Assembly: GCF_019991125.1 (NCBI RefSeq) | Contig: NZ_JAGENB010000007.1 | Coordinates: forward strand, 1 to 64,000 | DNA from: Phyllobacterium calauticae | GTDB taxonomy: Bacteria > Pseudomonadota > Alphaproteobacteria > Rhizobiales > Rhizobiaceae | DNA length: 64,000 nucleotides | Direction: 5' to 3' | Shown: positions 35,286 to 44,180 of the stretch, piece after piece | Layout of the letters: each line of letters begins with the position of its first letter | How positions within the stretch are numbered: position 1 is the stretch's first letter | Translations under genes and position numbers: made by a program | The notes under the pieces: model-generated | Database searches by the model: none | Told to the model about the DNA's origin: nothing | The model's input: the letters and a program-made list of their open reading frames with translations, nothing else

Positions 35286-36260
35286 TCAGTGAATACCGAG
35301 TTTCTTCAACTTGCGATGCAGGGTGGCACGCCCCATACCCATCATCGTGGCGGCAACCGAGATATTGCCGTCAGCTTTGGCAAGCACGCGCTGGATGACG
35401 CTGCGCTCGGCGGCAGCAAATTCCTGCTCCACATCCATGCTTTGCCCCAGAAGACTGGCCGCCGGCAGCGGCTTGCTCAAGGATTCATCGGTGAGACCCA
35501 GAACATGCCGGACAGTGCGGGAAGCCCCGATGACAAGGTCGTCTTCATCGACGGCAATCAGCGCGCTGGCACTGCGCTCATAGCTCACATCCGGCCCCAG
35601 CTTGGCGAGCATGATCCGCGCCTTGGGGAAGGCCAGACGAAAATTTTCCGCTTCCACGCGGCGCGCGGCATCAACGACAGCCATGGCGATCAGTTTGACG
35701 AAATCTTCCGTGAGGTCGTGACGCGCGGATGATACGTCAATGGCCGCCATCAGGCGCCCGCAATGATCGAAAATGGGCGCAACCGTGCAGGACAAGGCCG
35801 TATTGCGGCTGCGGAAATGCTGATCCCGATGAATTGTCAAAGCCCGCTGTTCGGCCAGGGCGGTTCCAATGCCGTTCGTGCCTTCGCGTTCCTCGCTCCA
35901 CACCGCTCCGGTCCACAGACCAATCTTGCAGAAGGTTGCATCGTCCGAAACGCTGCCGCGGCGGTCAACCGGCACGCCGTCCTTATCCGCCAGGAGCACG
36001 CAGCATCCGGCACCGCCAACGGCGGAATAGAGACGGTCCAGCGTCGCCTGCGCAGTGGTGATCAACGATCCCAGCCGTTCGCGGGCGACCGTCAGTTCCC
36101 GTTCGCTCAAAAAATCCGGCAGCGTCCCCTCTTCCGGATTCAGCCCGTAGAGACGCATGGAGCGCCCCCAGGAGGCAACGAGCGCAGATTGCGCAGCGGC
36201 ACTTCCCAGAAGGGCGGACTGGATGTGTTCCGCATGCTGTCCATCGTACCGCGAAGCCAT
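35286..36260 (-). CDS. GAF-Fis regulator, AcoR-like but without the AAA+ domain
   Basis: A 324-residue protein. Residues ~1-60 carry the AcoR-type N-terminus (QSALVASWGRSMRLYGLNPEEG), and a GAF ligand domain spans ~65-190 (CCVLLADKDGVPVDRRG...EEREGTNGIGTALAEQRALTIHRDQHF). A PAS-like segment may span ~195-260. The C-terminus is a Fis helix-turn-helix (ERSVIQRVLAKADGNISVAATMMGMGRATLHRKLKKLGI). There is no Walker A, Walker B or GAFTGA motif, so it cannot itself drive sigma-54 open-complex formation. It probably binds the palindrome ahead of the aldehyde dehydrogenase gene. Confidence 0.88.
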   Translation of the reverse strand: MASRYDGQHAEHIQSALLGSAAAQSALVASWGRSMRLYGLNPEEGTLPDFLSERELTVARERLGSLITTAQATLDRLYSAVGGAGCCVLLADKDGVPVDRRGSVSDDATFCKIGLWTGAVWSEEREGTNGIGTALAEQRALTIHRDQHFRSRNTALSCTVAPIFDHCGRLMAAIDVSSARHDLTEDFVKLIAMAVVDAARRVEAENFRLAFPKARIMLAKLGPDVSYERSASALIAVDEDDLVIGASRTVRHVLGLTDESLSKPLPAASLLGQSMDVEQEFAAAERSVIQRVLAKADGNISVAATMMGMGRATLHRKLKKLGIH

Positions 36261-36332
36261 CGGTCTCCTCCCAAAGTCCAGGCGTCCTGACCCTAGGGTA
36301 AGCTAGTTTGCTTTTCGGTCAAGGCGGGTGAA

Positions 36333-36362
36333 GCAGCACGCGGCTACACGGCCGCGTGCTGC
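36333..36362. terminator. Strong hairpin between monooxygenase and regulator genes
   Basis: GCAGCACGCGGC and GCCGCGTGCTGC form a perfect 12-bp stem with loop TACACG, 13 bases past the monooxygenase stop on the minus strand. The T-rich stretch follows on the plus strand, not the minus. Termination of the monooxygenase transcript is inferred from position and stem strength. Confidence 0.65.
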
Positions 36363-36374
36363 GTTGTTTTCACG

Positions 36375-38177
36375 CTAGGACAGGTGATACACCGTTTGAA
36401 GACCATAGACCGGTGTCGGAATACCTTCCATGCGGGCCTTCAGCTGGAGCGACAGATACTGTGAGTAATGGCGTGACTGATGCAGATTTCCGCCATGGAA
36501 CCACAGGGCCTGCTGCTGCGTCGGCTTCCACATATTGCGCTGTTCGCCTTCCCATGGTCCCGGGTCCTTCGTGGTGTCCGAACCAAGCCCCCAGCACTTT
36601 CCGACCTTATCGGCGACCTCGCGCGAGATCAGGTCCGCCGCCCAGCCGTTCATCGAGCCGTAACCGGTGGCATAGACGATCAGATCGGCCGGGAGTTCCC
36701 GCCCATCGTCCAGCACAATACCGCCTTCATTCAGTTCGCGGATATTCACGCCGCTGATCAGCTTGATCTTGCCGTCGGCGATAAGGTCACAAGCACCGAC
36801 ATCGATGTAATAGCCGGAACCGCGGCGCAGATATTTCATGAACAGTCCGGACTCATCGTCACCGAAGTCCAGCATGAAGCCAGCCTTCTCCAGCCGCTCG
36901 TAGAAGGCCGCATCCTTCTGACGGATCTTGTCGTAAACCGGCTTCTGGAACTCATGCATGATGCGATAGGGCAGCGAGGCAAAGATCAGATCGGCCTTGC
37001 GTGTGGTCATGCCGTTGGCGACGGCGCGCTCGGAATAGAGATCGCCCAGGCCGATTTCCATCAGGGAATCGGATTTGACGATGTGGGTCGAGGAGCGCTG
37101 CAGCATGGTGACATCAGCGCCCGCTTCCCACAGCGCTGCGCAGATATCGTGGGCGGAATTGTTGGACCCCACGACCACGACTTTCTTGCCCGCATAGGCT
37201 TCAGGGCCGGGGTGCTGGGACGAATGCTGCTGCTCGCCCTTGAATACGTCCATTCCCTTGAATTTCGGCCAGTTGGCTTTTCCGGACATGCCGGTGGCCA
37301 GGACAAGCTGCTTCGGCCGCAGCGTGATCTCCTTCCCATCCCGCTCGACGATGACGGTCCATTCATTGCGTGCATCGTCGAACTGTGCCGACTTGCAAAC
37401 CGTCGAGCTCCAGTAATTCAGCTCCATCACTTTCGTGTACATCTCGAGCCAGTCGCCGATCTTGTCCTTGGGGGCAAAAACCGGCCAGTTATCGGGGAAC
37501 GGGATGTAGGGCAGATGGTCGTACCAGACCGGATCGTGCAGGCACAAAGACTTGTAGCGCTTGCGCCAGCTGTCCCCCGGCCGCTCGTTCTTTTCGATGA
37601 TGATGGTTGGTACGCCAAGCTGCCGCAACCGGGCCCCGAGGGCGATCCCGCCCTGTCCGCCGCCAATGATGAGGCAATAGGGCTGGACGGAGTAGCCAAG
37701 CTCAGCCGCTTCCGTCTCGCGCTTTTCCTTCCAGCTCTTCCGTCCGGGTTCGCTGCCATGCTGCGCACCCATGGGCCGCAGAAAACCCTTTGGTTCCTCA
37801 TGTCCCTTCAATTCGGACATGGTCGTCAGCAGCGACCATATGCGGCCGTTCTTGAGGCGGATGTGCCCGTATCCCCGCGCCGCGCCGGTATCAAATTCGA
37901 TCCAGCCCTGGGTGACACCGTCATCCTCGGTGGCAACTTCGTTCATATCCTGCCGCAGGTCATGCGGTTTGATGCGCGCCAGCTGTTCGGTCAGCATGGC
38001 ACGGATCTGATCATGGCCTTCAAGGGTCTTCAGGTTCCAAGTAAACGTGACAAGATCACGCCAGTAGCAGTCCTCCTGAAACAGGTTGACTGCCGCTTCA
38101 ATATCGCCGTTCACGAAAGCCTTTTCGAGCTTTCCGAGTACCGTTTCAATCTTTTGGTGGGGGCTGTCGTCAAGCAT
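36375..38177 (-). CDS. Flavin-containing (Baeyer-Villiger-like) monooxygenase with N-terminal NTF2/SnoaL-like domain
   Basis: A 600-residue protein. Residues 1-125 look like a SnoaL/NTF2-type small-ligand domain (LEKAFVNGDIEAAVNLFQEDCYWRDLVTFTWNLKTLEGHDQIRAML). The flavoprotein part begins with CLIIGGGQGGIALGARLRQLG (FAD site, residues ~169-189). A fingerprint-like FKGEQQHSSQHPG, and a second nucleotide fold VVVVGSNNSAHDICAALWEAGADVTML for NADPH, follow. The overall layout matches class B flavin monooxygenases that oxygenate ketones. The start follows GGAGGAG. Paired with the dehydrogenase 75 bases upstream, it may convert a ketone into an ester. Confidence 0.9.
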   Translation of the reverse strand: MLDDSPHQKIETVLGKLEKAFVNGDIEAAVNLFQEDCYWRDLVTFTWNLKTLEGHDQIRAMLTEQLARIKPHDLRQDMNEVATEDDGVTQGWIEFDTGAARGYGHIRLKNGRIWSLLTTMSELKGHEEPKGFLRPMGAQHGSEPGRKSWKEKRETEAAELGYSVQPYCLIIGGGQGGIALGARLRQLGVPTIIIEKNERPGDSWRKRYKSLCLHDPVWYDHLPYIPFPDNWPVFAPKDKIGDWLEMYTKVMELNYWSSTVCKSAQFDDARNEWTVIVERDGKEITLRPKQLVLATGMSGKANWPKFKGMDVFKGEQQHSSQHPGPEAYAGKKVVVVGSNNSAHDICAALWEAGADVTMLQRSSTHIVKSDSLMEIGLGDLYSERAVANGMTTRKADLIFASLPYRIMHEFQKPVYDKIRQKDAAFYERLEKAGFMLDFGDDESGLFMKYLRRGSGYYIDVGACDLIADGKIKLISGVNIRELNEGGIVLDDGRELPADLIVYATGYGSMNGWAADLISREVADKVGKCWGLGSDTTKDPGPWEGEQRNMWKPTQQQALWFHGGNLHQSRHYSQYLSLQLKARMEGIPTPVYGLQTVYHLS

Positions 38178-38227
38178 GAAATCTCCTCCATTCTGCCTGC
38201 CAATCGTATAAACTCTGCAAGATCGGA

Positions 38228-38248
38228 TGCGGGCTCCTCCAGCCCGCA
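38228..38248 (-). promoter_or_regulatory. Hairpin between dehydrogenase and monooxygenase genes
   Basis: TGCGGGCT-CCTCC-AGCCCGCA is a perfect 8-bp stem just after the dehydrogenase stop. No U-run follows in the minus direction, so it may attenuate or protect the transcript rather than end it. Confidence 0.5.
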
Positions 38249-38252
38249 CGAC

Positions 38253-39329
38253 CTATGACGTCAGATCGATCAAAATCTTGAGATGCTTTCCCGCAGGATC
38301 AAGCAGGGTATCGAAACCCTCTGTCACCGCTTCATCCAGGGTGATCCGCTTGGTAACGACCTTATGTGCAGGCAAGAGACCTGAACTGATCAGTCTGATG
38401 ACCCGCGGCCAATAATGCGTCGGGTAGGCCCACGATCCGCGGATATCGATATCCTTGAAGGTGACCTGGAACCAGTCGAGCGGATTTTCGTGTGGATGAA
38501 GCCCCGTTTGCACCACCACGCCCTGCTTGCGGACGGCATCGGTACAGGCTTTCAAAGCGTGTTCGTTGCCCACGCATTCAATGGCAACGTCGCAACCGAC
38601 ACCGCCTTCGGTTCTCGACCGGACGATGTCGCCGACCAGCTCGCGCTTCGGGTTGATGGTGATCAAATCCGGCAGGATGCCGACCGCCAGTTCCAGCCGC
38701 GTATCGTTGATATCGGAGAGGAACAATTGGGCGGCACCGGCAGCCCGGGCCGCAAGCAGCGTCAACACGCCAATCGGCCCCGCGCCGGTCACGAGAACAC
38801 TGCTTCCGGCTGTCACCCCGCCGCGATCACAGGCATAGACCGCCACGGCGGCGGGTTCGACCAGCGCCGCTTCCTCGTCGGTCATTTCATCCGGGATGCG
38901 CTGCACATTGTATTCATTCAGCAGCGCATATTCCGCCATGCCGCCGGACTGCCAGCTCAACCCGGCCAAGGCCAGATCCGTGCTCAGGTGAAAAAGACCG
39001 CGATCGGCAAAATAGTCGCCGGAGCGCGGCATGATCAAAGGCTGGACGGAAACGCGATCGCCCGGTTTAACCGACGTCACCCCCGCGCCGACCGCTTCAA
39101 CGACACCGCCGAACTCATGCCCCAAGATCTGCGGCCCGCTGGCCCTGGTGAACGGATGCGGCTCAACCGGAATAAAGATAGGCCCCGACACATATTCGTG
39201 CAGGTCCGTTCCGCAAATGCCGACAAACCGGTTGCGGATCAATACCTGCCCGGCCTGCGGCGCCGACGAAGGCGCGTCGATATTTTCAAGACGAAGGTCT
39301 TTCGCCGCATGAAAACGCAGTGCTTTCAT
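38253..39329 (-). CDS. Zinc-type 2,3-butanediol dehydrogenase-like enzyme
   Basis: A 358-residue medium-chain dehydrogenase. Catalytic zinc ligands are C39 (VGICGTDLHEY), H71-E72 (ILGHEFGG) and a Glu in ALVEPAAVAVYACDRGG. The NAD fold is SVLVTGAGPIGVLTLLAARAAGAAQLFLSD. The four-Cys structural zinc lobe is absent (SVQPLIMPRSGDYFADRGLFHLS in its place), as in several butanediol dehydrogenases. Closest by pattern to (R,R)-butanediol dehydrogenase, so it likely interconverts a vicinal diol or secondary alcohol and a ketone. A consensus sigma-54 promoter lies about 100 bases upstream. Confidence 0.88.
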   Translation of the reverse strand: MKALRFHAAKDLRLENIDAPSSAPQAGQVLIRNRFVGICGTDLHEYVSGPIFIPVEPHPFTRASGPQILGHEFGGVVEAVGAGVTSVKPGDRVSVQPLIMPRSGDYFADRGLFHLSTDLALAGLSWQSGGMAEYALLNEYNVQRIPDEMTDEEAALVEPAAVAVYACDRGGVTAGSSVLVTGAGPIGVLTLLAARAAGAAQLFLSDINDTRLELAVGILPDLITINPKRELVGDIVRSRTEGGVGCDVAIECVGNEHALKACTDAVRKQGVVVQTGLHPHENPLDWFQVTFKDIDIRGSWAYPTHYWPRVIRLISSGLLPAHKVVTKRITLDEAVTEGFDTLLDPAGKHLKILIDLTS

Positions 39330-39428
39330 TCATTCCTCCCGGCCCCGTTTCGTGACAAGGCCTGTCTGTTGTTCGCATCAAGCTTCCCGCATTGCGATCA
39401 ACGCAAGCAGCTGGTGTGCGAAAGCACT

Positions 39429-39443
39429 GCAAGGAACGTGCCA
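39429..39443 (-). promoter_or_regulatory. Consensus sigma-54 promoter for the dehydrogenase-monooxygenase genes
   Basis: Read on the minus strand: TGGCACG-TTCC-TTGC, an exact match to the -24/-12 consensus with the required spacing. It points toward the dehydrogenase start at 39329, with predicted transcription start near 39417. Confidence 0.88.
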
Positions 39444-39527
39444 GCAGCCGGAGTTTCCTCTATCTGACTGACTTTCAAATGTTTTTATGACGAAGGAAGA
39501 ATTGGCGACAGCGCGGTTGTTGCAATT

Positions 39528-39564
39528 CGCCACAGCTGTGGCGCGACGCCCTGCAACAGTTGCA
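39528..39564. promoter_or_regulatory. Enhancer-type palindromes for the sigma-54 activator
   Basis: Two perfect palindromes: CGCCACAGCTGTGGCG (39528-39543), and TGCAAC-A-GTTGCA (39552-39564). They lie about 85-135 bases upstream of the sigma-54 promoter, the usual distance for activator binding. The AcoR-type activator gene ends 20 bases further on. An additional TTGTTGCAA sits at 39517-39525. Confidence 0.7.
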
Positions 39565-39584
39565 ACACCACAACAGGCCTGACA

Positions 39585-41492
39585 TCAATGCGCTGCCTTT
39601 TGGCGGACGCGGCGCAGCTGCCTGTGTACGGTTGAACGGTCGACACCAAGCAGGCGCGCCGCAGCGGAAATGTTTCCGTCCGTTGCCGCCAGAGCTTCCG
39701 TCAACCGGGAGTGTTCATCATGCTGTTCACGGCCTGCGCTGACCGGATGATTTTGGGCCTGCCGCTGGACGTGCTCGGGAAGATCCGTCAGGTCTACACG
39801 CCCGTTTTCACAGAGTGCCGCCGCAACATCAAGAACATTGAAAAGTTCGCGGATATTGCCCGGCCAATTGTGCCGCCGCAACGCCAACTGCGCTTCGGCG
39901 GAAACGACCGGAGCCGAACCCGTATCCGCCGTACATTTCTTCAGGATTTCCGCGAGCAGCCAATCAAAATCGCTGCGGTTCCGCAGCGCCGGCAGTGACA
40001 GGGTGGCGGCGTTCAGGCGATAGAACAGGTCCTGGCGGAATGTGCCGTTGCGCACGAGTTCGGCAAGGTCGCGGTGGGATGCGGAGAGAATGCGTACATT
40101 GACCGGTTTGGCCCGCGATGCGCCGAGAGGCAAAACCTCGCCTTCGGCCAGCACCCGCAGAAGCCGGCTTTGCAACGCCAGAGGCATGTCACCGATTTCA
40201 TCGAGAAACAACGTGCCGCCATCGGCTTCCTCGACAAGCCCCTTGCGCCCCTTCGCCAAGGCTCCTGTGAAGGCACCCGGCGCATAACCGAACAGCTCGC
40301 TCTCGATAAGCTGCTCCGGCATAGCAGCACAATTGACGGCAATAAAGCGTCCGCTGGCACCACTGCTGTCATGAATGGCGCGGGCCAGATATTCCTTGCC
40401 TGTACCGGTTTCGCCCTGGATCAGAATCGGCAATGACTTGCCGGCAAGCTTTGCCGCCTTTGTCTGCAGCCCAGCCAGATGCGGATCGCCGCCGCTCAAC
40501 CGGCGCAGCGAGGCGGGGATGCGCTCCTGAACAATCGGTGCACCGCGCGATGGGTAGTGCGGTTCTATCGCATGCGCAAACAGAACATTGCCGTCCCGCG
40601 CGAATACCAGCCGGTCTTCGGACGGCCTCGTGCGGGTAAGATTGCCGAGATCGTCGACATCCATATCGAAAAACCGCGATATGGACTGCCCGATCAGATT
40701 CGCCGGTTGCCGCCAATCGAGCCCGGACGCGCGTGCCATGATCTTTGCGCCGTCGTGGGTCATGCCGATAATTCGCCCCGCACCGTCGATCGAGATCGCC
40801 GCTTCCGGATCGACGTCGAGAAATTCAGGAGAGCGCGAAAAACGCAACACCCACTCATTGCGCGTCTGGGCCATGAGATTGGCGAGCTCGATCCGCCGCG
40901 CCGTAGCCGTTACCAGGTGCAGCGCCAAGTTCTGGCTCGTCTTGATTTGCGGCGAACGCAGCAGCGAAATATCAAGCACGGCCGAAAGCAGTCCCTGCGC
41001 ATCATAGATGGGCGCGGCGGTGCAGGTCAGCGGTGTATGGGTGTTGTCAAAATGATCGGTCTGATGAATCGTCAACGGCTCGCCTGTCTCCAGGCAGGAG
41101 CCAACGGCACAGGTGCCTGCCCGCGCCTCCGACCATTCCGAACCGAGATAAAGACCCGCCTTGCGCAGATTGTTGTCGAACAGCGGATCGCCGAGGAATT
41201 CAACGGTGATCCCGTCGCGATCGGAAAGAAGCAGCACGTAGTTCTGGCCGGCAACATGACGAAACAGGTTTTCGAGTCCCGACCGCGCGATTGAAATCAG
41301 CTGCTCCGACTGCTGCCGATGCTCGCGCAACTGGGTTTCGGGAACGATGTAGGCCTCGCATGCCTGTGCCGGGTCCAGCCTGTGCTGCTTGATGCAGCGC
41401 AACCAGGATTCAACCACGGTTTCATCACGGTTGGTCGAGCCTCCCAGACTCACCGTCTCGATTTCGCGAATATGGTCCGAATGCAGCGACAT
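39585..41492 (-). CDS. Sigma-54-dependent activator (AcoR family)
   Basis: A 635-residue activator. It has an AcoR N-terminus (VVESWLRCIKQHRLDP), a GAF domain at about 65-200 (GTCAVGSCLETGEPLTIHQTDHF), and a PAS-like segment at about 210-310. The AAA+ domain holds Walker A GETGTGKE at 360-367, the sigma-54 contact loop GAFTGA at 406-411 and Walker B GGTLFLDEIGD at 425-435. The C-terminal Fis helix-turn-helix is LTEALAATDGNISAAARLLGVDRSTVHRQLRRV. It should sense acetoin, a diol or a similar small ligand and activate the sigma-54 promoter 142 bases past its stop. Confidence 0.95.
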   Translation of the reverse strand: MSLHSDHIREIETVSLGGSTNRDETVVESWLRCIKQHRLDPAQACEAYIVPETQLREHRQQSEQLISIARSGLENLFRHVAGQNYVLLLSDRDGITVEFLGDPLFDNNLRKAGLYLGSEWSEARAGTCAVGSCLETGEPLTIHQTDHFDNTHTPLTCTAAPIYDAQGLLSAVLDISLLRSPQIKTSQNLALHLVTATARRIELANLMAQTRNEWVLRFSRSPEFLDVDPEAAISIDGAGRIIGMTHDGAKIMARASGLDWRQPANLIGQSISRFFDMDVDDLGNLTRTRPSEDRLVFARDGNVLFAHAIEPHYPSRGAPIVQERIPASLRRLSGGDPHLAGLQTKAAKLAGKSLPILIQGETGTGKEYLARAIHDSSGASGRFIAVNCAAMPEQLIESELFGYAPGAFTGALAKGRKGLVEEADGGTLFLDEIGDMPLALQSRLLRVLAEGEVLPLGASRAKPVNVRILSASHRDLAELVRNGTFRQDLFYRLNAATLSLPALRNRSDFDWLLAEILKKCTADTGSAPVVSAEAQLALRRHNWPGNIRELFNVLDVAAALCENGRVDLTDLPEHVQRQAQNHPVSAGREQHDEHSRLTEALAATDGNISAAARLLGVDRSTVHRQLRRVRQKAAH

Positions 41493-41643
41493 GAGATTTT
41501 GCCATGCGCCTCCCAGCGCACCGCTCTCCCTTCTTCAGCCAGACCAGTCTGCACGAGTTGGACCAATTGTAAATGCGCGGGGACTTCACAACTCCATGCA
41601 ACTATAAGTCACAGTGCTGCGCCGCGGCCGGTATACCCCCGAC

Positions 41644-42486
41644 CTATCCCGCGCGCCGGTCCGCCAAAACGTCCGCGAGGAAATTCTGAACGTGGCCGAG
41701 CACCTGCATGCGATCGTGCGAAATACCGGGAACAAGATCGAATTTCACGGAGACACCGGCACCTTCAAAGGAGCGCCGAAGGGCCGACAGCCGTTCCGGC
41801 CGCGTGCGCCCCGCATCGTTTGCGCCCGGCATCCAGTTTGTACTGCCCTCCGGAATGGTGATTTCCCATGTTTCCAGGTCGGCATCGCCGACGACCATAT
41901 GCATGGCGATACGGGCCAGTTTCTCCCGGTCGAAGGTGATGCCAAATCGTTCCTGCAGATTGCGGATACCCACCCACCAGTCCTTGTCCGGATCAAGCAG
42001 GGTCACGGAACCGGGCGCGCCGATTGAGGCGGCCCAAAGTTTTTGCGGATGCAGTATGGCAAAGCGGTGGGTGAAGTGACCGCCGCCGGAGAACCCGAAC
42101 ATGGCGAACATATCCCAATTCTGCTGGTATTTTGCGGCAACCTCCGCAACCATGTCCAGAAGAAGCAGATCGTACCGGATATCGCCCTCGATCATGAACT
42201 TGTAGCCGCTGCGCGCGTCATCGCCCCGGACGCCGACGGGGAAAACCGGGCAAAGAATGGCGCAGTCGTTCCACCGGCCGAATTCGGCAAAGCCATCGCG
42301 GAAATCGAGAAACGATGTGCGTCCCGTACCGTGCACGGCCACCAGAAGATCGACCTTCCCGCCCTTGCCGACGATGGGAGGCACGTAAAGGCAATAATGA
42401 AACCGGGGATCGGATTTGCAGGCAAAAATGGCCGTGCGGCCAAGATCATAGATCGCTTGCGCCCGGCTTTCAGATGATGGTGACAT
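41644..42486 (-). CDS. Alpha/beta hydrolase
   Basis: A 280-residue hydrolase with the nucleophile elbow GFSGGGHFTHR near residue 150 and the oxyanion region LLVAVHGTGRTSFLDF near 48. The likely catalytic His lies in LVPGISHDRMQVLGHVQNFL. No signal peptide is seen, so it is cytoplasmic. It is the last gene of the peptide-importer operon (21 bases after the ATPase) and may hydrolyse an ester, amide or peptide brought in by it. It could also serve the adjacent ketone module as an esterase, but the operon position favours the importer. Confidence 0.82.
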   Translation of the reverse strand: MSPSSESRAQAIYDLGRTAIFACKSDPRFHYCLYVPPIVGKGGKVDLLVAVHGTGRTSFLDFRDGFAEFGRWNDCAILCPVFPVGVRGDDARSGYKFMIEGDIRYDLLLLDMVAEVAAKYQQNWDMFAMFGFSGGGHFTHRFAILHPQKLWAASIGAPGSVTLLDPDKDWWVGIRNLQERFGITFDREKLARIAMHMVVGDADLETWEITIPEGSTNWMPGANDAGRTRPERLSALRRSFEGAGVSVKFDLVPGISHDRMQVLGHVQNFLADVLADRRAG

Positions 42487-42507
42487 GCTATTCCTCGCTA
42501 CGATGAT

Positions 42508-44178
42508 TCAAGGCCGGCCGCCGGCGGATTTTCTGCCAACCGCATCAAAACGCCATCCCAGTTCGACGCCGCCATTGTCGGTGCTGAACAGAGCCGGAAT
42601 GGCCTGGAGCAGTTTGCGGGTATAATCCTGTTGCGGATTGTCGAAGATCGCATCACGACTGCTCTCTTCGACGATGACACCGTTGTTCATGACGATGACC
42701 CGGTCGGCGATCTGCTCGACCACAGCCAGATCATGGCTGATGAACAGGCACGAGAAGCCGTGCTTTCGCTGCAGCTCGGCGAACAGCTTGAGCACCTGCG
42801 CGCGGACTGTCACATCCAGTGCCGAAACCGGCTCGTCAGCGATGACGAATTGCGGCCGCCTGACAACGGCGCGGGCAATGGCCACGCGTTGCCGCTGGCC
42901 GCCGGAAAGCTGGTGCGGGAAACGCGCAGCAAACGCCGAAGACAGGCCCACTTCGTCAAGAACTTCCGCGACACGCGCGCTCTTTTCTTTGCTCGTCAGT
43001 TCCGTCGAATGGCGAAGTGCCTCCCCGATCAGGCTGCCAATCGTCATGCGCGGATCAAGCGACGAATAAGGGTCTTGAAACACCATCTGACAATTGAGCC
43101 GATACTCCGCGTAGTCGGCCGCCGATGTCTGGACCGACTTGCCGTTGAAAAGGATTTTGCCATCCGTCGGTTCGATCAATCCGGCGATGGTGCGCCCCAA
43201 AGTGGTCTTGCCCGATCCCGATCCGCCGACCACCGCCACAACCTCTCCGGGCATAACGCTCAGGCTGACGCCGCTCAGGGCACGCTTGGGCTGCCCCTTG
43301 CGCAACAGGCTGCGGCGCGCGGCAAAGTCGACGATGAGGCGATCGACAGTGATCCGCGCCACCGGCGAGACCTCCACGACCCTTGCGGGCATGCGGTGCG
43401 GCAGGGCGGAAAGCAGTTTGCGCGTATAGGGATGCTTCGGCGCACGCAGCAGATCCCGGGTATCTCCCTGCTCGACGATTTCGCCTTGCGACATGACGAC
43501 AACGCGGTCCGAATATTTTGCCACCATCGCCAGATCGTGGCTGATCATGAGAACCGCTGTGTTGTTCTCGCGTGTGAGATCAACCATCAGTTCGAGCACA
43601 TCGCGCTGGACCACCGCATCCAATGCCGTGGTTGGCTCGTCGGCAATAAGCAAGGCCGGTTTGAGCAGCATCACGGCAGCCAGCATGATGCGCTGGCGCA
43701 TGCCGCCGGAAAAATGATGCGGCATAGCTGCAAGTGCCGTCTGCGGATCATTCAAGCCAACCCGGGCCAGCATGTCGACAATCAACCTATGACGCTCCCG
43801 TCCCGTCAGCCGCCGGTGCAGCCGCAGGCCCTCTTCCAACTGGCGGCCGATCGTCATCGATGGATTGAGCGATGTCATTGGCTCCTGGAAAACCATGCCA
43901 ATCCGGGCGCCACGCAACGCCTGCAGCGCGCGCTTGTGCAGGCTGCCGATTTCCCGTCCTTCGAAACATATCGTTCCGGCGGTACGCTGCACCGCTGGGG
44001 GATTGAGGGCAATGACGGCACGGGCTGCCATCGACTTTCCGGAACCGGACTCGCCGACAATTCCGACGATTTCACCCGCTTTGACATTGAAGCTGATGGT
44101 CTTGAGTATCTGAATTCCCGTTCGTGCCACCTCAAGGGAAAGGCCGCGCACATCCAGCAGTGGTGTGTTCTCCTGCAT
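42508..44178 (-). CDS. Peptide/oligopeptide ABC importer ATPase, fused DppD-DppF type
   Basis: A 556-residue protein with two complete ABC domains. The first has Walker A GESGSGKS near residue 40, signature FSGGMRQRI and Walker B LLIADEPTTALD. The second has Walker A GGSGSGKTT near 316, signature LSGGQRQRV and Walker B FVIADEPVSALD. Dipeptide and opine importers normally encode these as two genes, so this is a fusion, common in Hyphomicrobiales. It lies two bases after the DppC-type permease, consistent with tight coupling. Confidence 0.93.
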   Translation of the reverse strand: MQENTPLLDVRGLSLEVARTGIQILKTISFNVKAGEIVGIVGESGSGKSMAARAVIALNPPAVQRTAGTICFEGREIGSLHKRALQALRGARIGMVFQEPMTSLNPSMTIGRQLEEGLRLHRRLTGRERHRLIVDMLARVGLNDPQTALAAMPHHFSGGMRQRIMLAAVMLLKPALLIADEPTTALDAVVQRDVLELMVDLTRENNTAVLMISHDLAMVAKYSDRVVVMSQGEIVEQGDTRDLLRAPKHPYTRKLLSALPHRMPARVVEVSPVARITVDRLIVDFAARRSLLRKGQPKRALSGVSLSVMPGEVVAVVGGSGSGKTTLGRTIAGLIEPTDGKILFNGKSVQTSAADYAEYRLNCQMVFQDPYSSLDPRMTIGSLIGEALRHSTELTSKEKSARVAEVLDEVGLSSAFAARFPHQLSGGQRQRVAIARAVVRRPQFVIADEPVSALDVTVRAQVLKLFAELQRKHGFSCLFISHDLAVVEQIADRVIVMNNGVIVEESSRDAIFDNPQQDYTRKLLQAIPALFSTDNGGVELGWRFDAVGRKSAGGRP

Positions 44179-44180
44179 CG

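Noticed and set aside
36480-38258. Long plus-strand open frame opposite the flavin monooxygenase
   Set aside because: Antisense reading of a GC-rich gene; no family pattern and the opposite strand has clear FAD and NADPH motifs.
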